Positions 36,245 through 43,945 of a stretch of 64,000 bases of DNA are shown piece by piece; position 1 is the first letter of the stretch; each line of letters begins with the position of its first letter. This DNA comes from Cryomorphaceae bacterium BACL29 MAG-121220-bin8. GTDB taxonomy: Bacteria > Bacteroidota > Bacteroidia > Flavobacteriales > Flavobacteriaceae. The translations under genes and the position numbers were made by a program. The DNA lies in assembly GCA_905181705.1 (NCBI GenBank), contig CAJIYP010000002.1:124001-188000 (forward strand), in the 5' to 3' direction. The notes beneath the pieces are model-generated. The model saw nothing but the letters and a program-made list of their open reading frames with translations. It ran no database searches and was not told the origin of the DNA.

Positions 36245-37936
36245 TTATTTCCAATCCTTACGCTTACTTGTTTTTCCGATTCCAGGATTAAAAAAATTAG
36301 TTGGATCTAATTTTTTATAAAACTCAATCAAGGAAGGTTTTGCGAAATATTCATGTCCAACATTATGCTCAGCAGGATATTCAGCTCCTCTAATATCATA
36401 TGTTTTTAGTAATTTTCTCTTAAGTTCTTCAACATCTACCCCTTTTTTAACAATGTAATTGAGATGTAAGACATGACAGAACAAATGACCATAGTAAAAT
36501 TTTGTATCTAATAAATCGTTTATTTCTGAGGGTAGTTTTTCAAACCAGTCTTTTTCATTTCTTGGAAAAGCAATATCCATTGATAACATTCCCCCTGTTT
36601 TATTTTCATTTAATGCATGATAACGACCTATCGCACTTGCTGCAACATAACGGTGCAATATCGATTTTTCAGCCTCTTTTTTAGTGCATTCAAAAAAATC
36701 TCCCTCTTTGTTTTTAAAAAATTCATTAAAATACTCTCTAGCCTCCTCTATTCCATCATCGGACATTTCAATCACCCAATGGTGTTCGTATTTATTTCTA
36801 AACTGTTCCATTCTTTTAGGTAAATGATTGGGCCATAACTTACTTAAAAATTGCATTATTTTATCTGATAATTTATCAGGAAGGAATTTTATTTTTTTTG
36901 ATAATAAATCTACTTTTCTTTTTAATTCAAAAAGGGTTGGAAGAAAATTGGTGCCTAACTTTTCTATTACAACAAAAGTGTCTTTACTGTATTTTTTAGC
37001 AGCATCATAACAATCTCTGTGTAGGTAATCTCCTGAAGTGGGAAGGGTTTTAAATTTAGAAAGTATATCTCTTCTTATTTCCCAAAAGACATCTGAATTA
37101 TTTGATCCAACATAGAAAACTTGGTTCTTTTTTGGGATACTGTAGGTGTCTAATCTTACTGCAAAAACAGCGACTTTTCCTGCACTTCCTGATACCCCAT
37201 GTAATAACCTTTTATCGGCATTGTACCTTGCTGGCACATTAGAATCAATTTGTCTGACAATATTTGAGTATTCATTGTCAGATGCTAGTTTATTTGATTG
37301 TTTGACATCTGATTTATTATAATTTCTGTTTTGTAAGTTGTTTAAAATTTCTTCTTCATTAGAGCCTAAATTAATTCCTAGTTCATTAACTAATTCTAAC
37401 TCCCCGTTTTGATTCACCTTAGCATATAGTGCTAGTTCTGTATACGCAGGACCTCTTTTAACCAAAGAACCTCCTGAATTATTACAAACTCCTCCAACTA
37501 TAGAAGCTCCTATTGAGGTGGAACCTATGACAGAATGGGGTTCTCTTTCAAATGGTTCTAATTTTTTTTCTAAATCATATAAAGTGCTGCCTGCTAATCC
37601 TACTATTTGTTTTCCAGAATTTATAATGTGAATATTATCAATTCGCATAGTGTTAATAATAATAATAGGACGATCATAATCACTTCCATATGGCGTTGAG
37701 CCGCCAGTTAAGCCTGTGTTGGCACCTTGCATAATAACAATAACATCTGCTTTCACACAAATTTTTAAAATCTTCCAAATTTCAAGTAATGTACCAGACT
37801 TAACAACAGCTAAAGCTTCCCCTTCTCCATACCTCCAACCTTTACTGAACTGCTGCTTGTTCCATTTAGCTGTAAGAATATATTTATCTCCAACAATACT
37901 TTTCAAATCTTGAACCAGTTTGTTCTTAAAGTTCAT
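36245..37936 (-). CDS. dld: Quinone-dependent D-lactate dehydrogenase
   Basis: Peripheral inner-membrane flavoprotein that oxidises D-lactate to pyruvate and passes electrons to quinone. The 563-residue length is near that of E. coli Dld. The FAD-binding PCMH domain has VIMQGANTGLTGGSTPYG and IGSTSIGASIVGGVCNNSGGS. The C-terminal cap and membrane-binding region is Lys-rich with the terminal LDPTNFFNPGIGK. It is convergent with nothing and divergent from the DUF4369-thioredoxin gene across 67 bases. Confidence 0.93.
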   Translation of the reverse strand: MNFKNKLVQDLKSIVGDKYILTAKWNKQQFSKGWRYGEGEALAVVKSGTLLEIWKILKICVKADVIVIMQGANTGLTGGSTPYGSDYDRPIIIINTMRIDNIHIINSGKQIVGLAGSTLYDLEKKLEPFEREPHSVIGSTSIGASIVGGVCNNSGGSLVKRGPAYTELALYAKVNQNGELELVNELGINLGSNEEEILNNLQNRNYNKSDVKQSNKLASDNEYSNIVRQIDSNVPARYNADKRLLHGVSGSAGKVAVFAVRLDTYSIPKKNQVFYVGSNNSDVFWEIRRDILSKFKTLPTSGDYLHRDCYDAAKKYSKDTFVVIEKLGTNFLPTLFELKRKVDLLSKKIKFLPDKLSDKIMQFLSKLWPNHLPKRMEQFRNKYEHHWVIEMSDDGIEEAREYFNEFFKNKEGDFFECTKKEAEKSILHRYVAASAIGRYHALNENKTGGMLSMDIAFPRNEKDWFEKLPSEINDLLDTKFYYGHLFCHVLHLNYIVKKGVDVEELKRKLLKTYDIRGAEYPAEHNVGHEYFAKPSLIEFYKKLDPTNFFNPGIGKTSKRKDWK

Positions 37937-37966
37937 TTTAATAGTTAATTAAGGGGTAAATTATTA

Positions 37967-37974
37967 TATATTTG
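37967..37974 (+). promoter_or_regulatory. Putative -7 box of the thioredoxin-lipoprotein gene
   Basis: TATATTTG matches TAnnTTTG and ends 29 bases before the ATG at 38004. No -33 TTG is seen at the expected distance. Confidence 0.4.
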
Positions 37975-38003
37975 CTCATAAATATTTATAAATATACTTC
38001 ATT

Positions 38004-39125
38004 ATGAAAAGAATTTTTATTTTACTTATTGTTTTTTTGATGGCTCAGGGATGTACAAATAATTCTACTTATTCGATTGAAGCTTCTACAGATCATGAAG
38101 ATGGTAAAAAGGTATATCTAATTGAGGTTGGTATGGACAATAGACCTTCTGCTATTGATTCTACCGAAGTAATTGAAGGTAAATTTTCTTTTACAGATTC
38201 TATTTCAGTTCCTGAAATGCATTATGTCTATTTTGAAAATGAAAGAGAAAATATTCCTGTAGTCCTTGAACCAGGGGTTATTAAGATTAAAGTCTACAAA
38301 GACAGTATGAGAACCTCAAAAATCTCAGGTACAAAATCTAATGAAGGCTTTGAGAAATACATGAAAGAAACTAATGTGTTTTATATAGAGTTAAATAAAA
38401 TTCAGATGGAAATTAGAACTTCATCTATAAATCAAGATTCACTAATTACAAATGATTTAAAAGATCAATTTGAAAACATGAGATCTAAATTAACAGATTA
38501 TGAATTAGCTTTTATGAAAACTAATAACGACTCTTATGTCTCTTCGTTAATTCTTCAAAGAATGCTAATGCAGCAAGAAATAGAATTTGAACAAGCAGAA
38601 GAGTTGTTTAATAATTTCTCTGAACTAATTAAATTAACTACTTCTTCAATTAATATTAAAGAGACGTTAGATTACATAAAAGAAAGTAAAAAAGAATCCC
38701 CTACAATAGGTTCTCTAGCTCCTAAATTTAGTGGACCTGGTTTAAATGGAGATGTTATTGAGTTCGAAAACGTAAATTCTAAAGTTATAATGATTGATTT
38801 TTGGGCATCTTGGTGTGGTCCTTGTAGGGATGAAAATCCACATCTAATTTCATTGAACTCAAAATATACAACAGATCAATTTCAGATTGTGGGAGTTTCT
38901 TTAGATAGAGATAAGGAGTCTTGGGAAAACGCTATTAATAATGATCAGCTTAATAATTGGATTCATATTTCACATATAAAATTTTGGAATGAGCCTATTG
39001 CAAAACTTTATAATGTAACTAGAATGCCTACGACTTTTATCTTGAACTCGGAGAAAAGAATTATTGCAATGGATGCAAAAGGTTCAGATTTAGAAAAGAT
39101 AATTATAAAACAATTATCTCTTTAA
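38004..39125 (+). CDS. TlpA-like thioredoxin lipoprotein with DUF4369 domain
   Basis: A 373-residue lipoprotein with a signal peptide ending at a lipobox (LMAQGC, Cys17). Residues about 25-110 match the DUF4369 pattern seen at the N-terminus of many Bacteroidota thioredoxin-like proteins. A helical linker follows. The C-terminal thioredoxin/TlpA domain (about 240-373) has the active-site WASWCGPCRDE and the cis-Pro RMPTTFIL. It is likely a periplasm-facing disulfide reductase; the partner protein is unknown. Confidence 0.92.
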   Translation: MKRIFILLIVFLMAQGCTNNSTYSIEASTDHEDGKKVYLIEVGMDNRPSAIDSTEVIEGKFSFTDSISVPEMHYVYFENERENIPVVLEPGVIKIKVYKDSMRTSKISGTKSNEGFEKYMKETNVFYIELNKIQMEIRTSSINQDSLITNDLKDQFENMRSKLTDYELAFMKTNNDSYVSSLILQRMLMQQEIEFEQAEELFNNFSELIKLTTSSINIKETLDYIKESKKESPTIGSLAPKFSGPGLNGDVIEFENVNSKVIMIDFWASWCGPCRDENPHLISLNSKYTTDQFQIVGVSLDRDKESWENAINNDQLNNWIHISHIKFWNEPIAKLYNVTRMPTTFILNSEKRIIAMDAKGSDLEKIIIKQLSL

Positions 39126-39127
39126 AT

Positions 39128-39721
39128 TCAAAATATTTTCTTTTTTGAATTCACCACGTACAATATTATTGGAGAAATCATTAATAAGATAATCCATAGA
39201 TTCTCGTCTATAATTTCAGGTTTAATTAATATAGTACTAAACAGTCCTGCAATTGCTCCACCAAAATGTGCAGTATGTCCAATAGTTCCTGTATTTTTTT
39301 TCATTCCATAAATACTATATAATAAGTAAACAATTCCAAAAACATAAGCTGGTAGAGGAATAGGTAAAAACAGCATAATGAGTTTCATTTCGGGATATAG
39401 AATAATGGATGAATACACTATTCCTGTTACTGCCCCACTAGCTCCAACTGCTGAATAATAAGGTTCTTTGTTGTGAAATTTAAGTGCAACATAATTTCCA
39501 ATGTAAAGACTGATTACATAAATAATTAAATAATTAACTGATCCAATTCTTCCGATTACTTGTCCTGAGAATATCCATAAAGTAAAAAGGTTTAGAAAAA
39601 GATGGTTGTAATCAACATGTAAAAAACCTGAAGAAAACATTCTAATTTTTTCTCCTCTTAGAATTGGATTAATTTCAAATTTGTATTTATTAAAAAAGTT
39701 TTGATCTTTAAAACCCTTCAA
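39128..39721 (-). CDS. Rhomboid family intramembrane serine protease (start region unclear)
   Basis: The called frame begins at TTG and encodes 197 residues with several transmembrane helices. The catalytic Ser lies in SAVGASGAVTG and the catalytic His in GHTAHFGGAIAG; FLHVDYNHLFLNLF holds the conserved H-x-x-x-N. In the same frame, 20 codons upstream of the TTG encode a good first helix (IIYTFLIIIATVLISL) preceded by a stop, but no ATG, GTG or TTG. The true protein may begin there from a non-standard or mutated codon. It is convergent with the thioredoxin gene. Confidence 0.8.
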   Translation of the reverse strand: MKGFKDQNFFNKYKFEINPILRGEKIRMFSSGFLHVDYNHLFLNLFTLWIFSGQVIGRIGSVNYLIIYVISLYIGNYVALKFHNKEPYYSAVGASGAVTGIVYSSIILYPEMKLIMLFLPIPLPAYVFGIVYLLYSIYGMKKNTGTIGHTAHFGGAIAGLFSTILIKPEIIDENLWIILLMISPIILYVVNSKKKIF

Positions 39722-39804
39722 AGAAATAAGAACAGTTGCAATTATTATTAGAAATGTATAGATGATTTTTTTATTTAGAAATTAATTGCTTAAAAATAAA
39801 TAAA

Positions 39805-39829
39805 AAAACCCAGCTATAAGCTGGGTTTT
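39805..39829 (-). terminator. Intrinsic terminator between divergent genes
   Basis: Stem AAAACCCAGCT with AGCTGGGTTTT around an ATA loop. The longer T-run (seven) is on the minus strand, so it acts best in that direction, ahead of the rhomboid gene rather than behind a gene. On the plus strand only four T follow. There is no gene on either strand that ends here. Confidence 0.75.
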
Positions 39830-39874
39830 AGTTCGTAATTAATATAATTATATATATGTTACCATTTATTATAA

Positions 39875-39882
39875 TAAATTTG
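39875..39882 (+). promoter_or_regulatory. Putative -7 box of the acyltransferase gene
   Basis: TAAATTTG matches TAnnTTTG and ends five bases before the ATG at 39888. Like the lpxD box, it implies a very short or absent 5' leader. Confidence 0.35.
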
Positions 39883-39887
39883 CATTA

Positions 39888-40772
39888 ATGAATATCATAA
39901 CCAAGTTAGTTGTATACCCAATACTTCTATTTATATCCTATTTGCCATTTAAAGTGTTATACTTTATTTCAGATATACTTTTTTATTTTTTATACTATGT
40001 TTTCAGATTTAGAAGAAAAATTGTAAGACAAAACCTAGAGCTATCAAAAGTTTCTAAATCAGAAAAAGATTTAGTTCGAATAGAAAAAGAGTTTTATAGA
40101 CATTTTACAGATGTATTTTTTGAGATGATAAAGTTTTATAATATGTCACCTGACCAAATGAAGAAAAGATTTTATATAGAAAATCCTAAAATTTTTTATG
40201 ATTTTGAAAAGAAAAATAAAAGTGTAATGTTTATGACTTCTCATTATGGGGGATTTGAATGGTTTTTATCAATTACTTACCATGTTCCTCAATTACCATT
40301 TGCTGTATATACTCCCCTGTCAAATAAAAGTTTAGAAATTTTAATTAAAAAATTTAGATTAAGACATGGATCTAAATTAATATCTAGATATGAAGCAGGG
40401 CATTACATTAAAAAACAACTCAAAGAAAACAAACTATTTTTATATGGAATGGCAGCTGATCAATCAGCACAAATTAGATCAATAACCTATTGGAAAGAGT
40501 TTTTAGGTATAAAGGTGCCTGTTTTTACTGGGTCTGAAAGAATAGCTAAGCAACATGATATTCCCGTTGTTTTTGGAAAAGTTGTAAAAATAAAAAGAGG
40601 TTACTATAAAGTAGTTGTAGATTTAATTTCTGAATTTCCAAATGAGTATGAAGATTATCAAATAACAGATATTTATCTTAAAAAACTAGAAGAACAAATT
40701 AGAGAAATCCCAGAGTATTACTATTGGACTCATAATAGATTTAAACATAAAGATAAAGCACCAAAAGACTAG
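39888..40772 (+). CDS. LpxL/HtrB-family lipid A acyltransferase
   Basis: A 294-residue late acyltransferase-like protein with an N-terminal membrane anchor (about 5-40). The family catalytic H-x4-E is seen in TSHYGGFEW, followed by AADQSAQ and GIKVPVFTGSERIA segments. The C-terminal YYWTHNRFK is characteristic. It adds a secondary acyl chain to lipid A, or a related acyl transfer to another lipid; the position cannot be told from sequence. It converges with glmM with a four-base overlap. Confidence 0.9.
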   Translation: MNIITKLVVYPILLFISYLPFKVLYFISDILFYFLYYVFRFRRKIVRQNLELSKVSKSEKDLVRIEKEFYRHFTDVFFEMIKFYNMSPDQMKKRFYIENPKIFYDFEKKNKSVMFMTSHYGGFEWFLSITYHVPQLPFAVYTPLSNKSLEILIKKFRLRHGSKLISRYEAGHYIKKQLKENKLFLYGMAADQSAQIRSITYWKEFLGIKVPVFTGSERIAKQHDIPVVFGKVVKIKRGYYKVVVDLISEFPNEYEDYQITDIYLKKLEEQIREIPEYYYWTHNRFKHKDKAPKD

Positions 40773-42154
40773 TTAATTATTTTTTTTATCAAGGTTTCAA
40801 TCTCTTTTATAAGATTTGTAGCCGTATCCTTAGTTTTGGCTTCACTGTATATTCTTATTATTGGCTCTGTGTTAGATTTTCTTAATTGTACCCAGCTCTC
40901 ACTAAAATCAATTCTGACTCCATCGATTAAATCAACTTTTTCATTCTTATATTTTTCAGCAATTTGATCTAAAATTTTGTCGACATTTATTCCAGAGGAT
41001 AAATTAATTTTTTCCTTTAACATGAAGTATTTTGGATAGCCATCAAGTAGCTGACTTGCTTTTAATCCACGCTCTGCAAATAAAGATAAAAACAAACCTA
41101 TTCCTACAATTGCATCTCTTCCATAATGACTTTCAGGATAAATAACACCTCCATTGCCCTCACCACCAATTACTGCATTGCATTCCTTCATCTTTGACAC
41201 CACATTTACTTCACCAACTGCACTATAAAAATGGAGTTGATTGTGTTTTTGTGTCACATCGCCTAAAGCTCTAGAGGAAGATAAGTTAGATACGGTTGAA
41301 CCAGGTGTTTTGCTTAATACATAATCTGAACAAGCAACTAAAGTGTTTTCTTCCCCAAATATTTCGCCATTTTCACACACAAAAACAAGTCTATCTACGT
41401 CTGGATCTACAGCTATACCTAAATCAGCTTTTTCCTCCACTACTTTTTTACATAAAGCAGTAAGATTCTTTTTAAGAGGCTCAGGATTGTGAGGAAAATC
41501 ACCATTGGGTTCGCAATAAAGCTTAACAACTTCAATGTTTAAAGCTTTTAAAAAATCTGGAACTATAATTCCACCTGTTGAGTTGACTGCATCTACCACT
41601 ATTTTAAGCTTTTTAGATTTAATTTTCTCGACATTAACTAATTCTAAATTTAAAACAGATTCGATATGAGATTTCATAGCACCTTCTTTTTTGATTATGG
41701 TACCTAAATCAAAAACTTCAGAAAAAATAAAGTCATCTGCTTCAGAGATAGAAATAATTTCTTTTCCTGAACTATTATCTAAAAATTCTCCGTTTTTATC
41801 TAATAATTTTAGTGCATTCCATTCAGTTGGGTTATGACTTGCTGTAATAATAATTCCACCATCAGCCATTAATTCAGTAACCATTAATTCAACTGTTGGT
41901 GTAGTTGATAATCCAATGTCAATAACATTAATACCTATTGAAATTAAAGAGTTTTGAACAAAGTTTTGAATCATTTCACCAGAAATTCTAGCATCTCGAC
42001 CTATTACAACTGATAATTTTTCTTTACTAATGTTTTTCTTCAACCAACATCCGTAGGCACATCCAAATTTTATAGCTTCAATTGGTGTAAGGTTGTTTCC
42101 TGATTCACCTCCAATTGTTCCTCTGATTCCAGAAATGGATTTAATAAGTGTCAT
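40769..42154 (-). CDS. glmM: Phosphoglucosamine mutase
   Basis: Interconverts glucosamine-6- and glucosamine-1-phosphate on the route to UDP-GlcNAc, feeding peptidoglycan and lipid A. The protein shows the KSISGIRGTIGG N-terminus, the phosphoserine loop ITASHNPTEWNA, the metal loop DPDVDRLVFV, the GEGNGGVIYP substrate loop and a C-terminal phosphate-binding RKSNTEPIIRIYSEA. The frame could start at 42169, but that lies upstream of a -7-like box at 42159-42166. I therefore prefer the ATG at 42154, which gives the usual N-terminus. Confidence 0.93.
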   Translation of the reverse strand: MTLIKSISGIRGTIGGESGNNLTPIEAIKFGCAYGCWLKKNISKEKLSVVIGRDARISGEMIQNFVQNSLISIGINVIDIGLSTTPTVELMVTELMADGGIIITASHNPTEWNALKLLDKNGEFLDNSSGKEIISISEADDFIFSEVFDLGTIIKKEGAMKSHIESVLNLELVNVEKIKSKKLKIVVDAVNSTGGIIVPDFLKALNIEVVKLYCEPNGDFPHNPEPLKKNLTALCKKVVEEKADLGIAVDPDVDRLVFVCENGEIFGEENTLVACSDYVLSKTPGSTVSNLSSSRALGDVTQKHNQLHFYSAVGEVNVVSKMKECNAVIGGEGNGGVIYPESHYGRDAIVGIGLFLSLFAERGLKASQLLDGYPKYFMLKEKINLSSGINVDKILDQIAEKYKNEKVDLIDGVRIDFSESWVQLRKSNTEPIIRIYSEAKTKDTATNLIKEIETLIKKIIN

Positions 42155-42158
42155 GTGA

Positions 42159-42166
42159 CAAATATA
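42159..42166 (-). promoter_or_regulatory. Putative -7 box of glmM
   Basis: On the minus strand the sequence reads TATATTTG. It ends four bases before the preferred glmM ATG at 42154, so initiation would be nearly leaderless. Confidence 0.35.
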
Positions 42167-42210
42167 CAATTTGATTAACTTTTACATTACTTTTATATTA
42201 AAATATAGCC

Positions 42211-43886
42211 ATGAGTTTTAAATTGAAATTTCTTTTATCCTTCTGCATATTTTTAATTATGTCCTGTGTTTCTGAAAAACCATCTGGATATAAAAACGGA
42301 ATGGTAGTCTCTGCTAAAATAGAAGCTTCTAAAGCTGGAATTGATATTTTAAAACAAGGAGGAAATGCATTTGACGCAATGATTGCTACAGATTTGGCTC
42401 TTTCTGTTGTCTACCCTAACGCAGGAAATCTAGGTGGAGGTGGATTTTTAGTTTACAGGTTAAATGATTCTTCTCATGGATCTTTAGATTATAGAGAAAA
42501 ATCACCTGGTAAATCGACAAGTTCAATGTATTTAGATGTAGATGGAAACGAAATTGAAGGGTTAAGTACAAGTGGTGCTCTTCTGTTGGTGTTCCAGGCA
42601 CTATTGCTGGTCTTTTTAAAGTTTATGACAGGTTTGCTACCCTCCCCTTAGAAAAGCTATTTGAGCCAGCAATCAAACTTGCTGAAAGGGGTTATCGTCT
42701 TACGGTCAATCAAGCGAATTCTTTAAACAGTTATAGAAATGAAATAAATAAATTAAATGACTCTCCCTTATTATTTAAAAACGATTTCAAAGAAGGAGAT
42801 TTATTTATAAATAAATCTTTAGCAAATACTCTTAAATTAATTTTAAAAAACGGAAGAAAAGAGTTTTATAATGGATCAATAAGTAAGGAAATTATAAATT
42901 ATATTGATAAGAGGAATGGTATTTTAAATCAACAGGATTTTGATAATTATGAAGCTGTTTGGAGAGAACCTATTGTTATAAAATATAGAGATTTAGATAT
43001 TATAACCATGGGACCGCCCTCAAGTGGAGGTGTGGTTCTGGGCCAAATATTAAAAATGATTCAACCTTATGATATTTCTAAACTTAATCACAATAGTTTA
43101 GAATACATACAGTTGTTAGTTGAAGCAGAAAGAAGAGCTTTTGCTGACAGAGGAAAATACCTTGGAGATCCCGATTTTAATTATATCCCAGTAAATGAAT
43201 TATTGTCTCAAGAATATTTAGATAACAGAATGAAGAATTTTTCATTTAAAAAATCTACTCCCTCCAATTCAATTTCTTATGGAAATTTCAATTTTAGTGA
43301 AAGTAATGAAACTACACATTATTCTATAGTAGACAAGTTTGGAAATGCTGTATCGGTAACTACAACATTAAATGGGAATTATGGTTCTAAATTATTTCCA
43401 CCCGATTTAGGTTTTTTTTTAAATAATGAAATGGATGACTTTTCAATTAAACCAGGTATTCCCAATATGTATGGATTAATAGGCGGAAAAATTAACTCCA
43501 TCGAACCTAACAAACGAATGTTGAGTTCAATGACCCCAACGATTATTGAAAAGAACGGTAAGCTATATAGTGTTCTTGGAAGTCCTGGTGGACCTACTAT
43601 TATTACATCAGTATTGCAAACAATATTGAATTTAGAAGAGTTTAATTTTAATATTAATAAATCCGTTAATTCCCCACGTTTTCATCATCTTTTTCTTCCT
43701 GATTTAATCTATCATGAAAATAACGTTATTGACATAGAAAAAAGAAATTTATTAAAATCAAAAGGATATTACATCAATAACAAAAAAAGTGTTATCGGAA
43801 GAGTTGATGCAATTCATGTAAACCCAGAGGGTTTTTTATTTGGAGGAGCAGATAAAAGAGGCGATGATAAATCGCTAGGATTTTAA
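42211..43886 (+). pseudogene. Gamma-glutamyltransferase lipoprotein, interrupted by a frameshift
   Basis: The first frame (from 42211) has a lipoprotein signal (MSFKLKFLLSFCIFLIMSC) and the GGT start (AKIEASKAGIDILKQGGNAFDAMIA). It goes wrong after STSGAL near 42580 and stops at 42651. The correct continuation (SVGVPGTIAGLFKVYDRF) is in another frame and runs to 43886. It includes the nucleophile Thr in ETTHYSIVD, MGPPSSGGVV and GSPGGPTII. Adding one T at 42581-42582 gives a 558-codon frame. The residues beyond the break look functional, so sequencing error or recent inactivation are both possible. Confidence 0.88.
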
Positions 43887-43945
43887 TTCAATATAATATT
43901 ATAATCACTTTAAAAAACGTAATTTGCATGCTTGATTTTTTTTAA

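Noticed and set aside
39830-39890. Short minus-strand ORF (MQIYYNKW-stop) ahead of the 39805-39829 terminator, resembling an attenuator leader peptide.
   Set aside because: No upstream sequence can pair with the terminator arm as an antiterminator. The frame overlaps the TAAATTTG box of the divergent acyltransferase gene, and the downstream rhomboid is not an amino acid biosynthesis gene. Chance is the simpler explanation.
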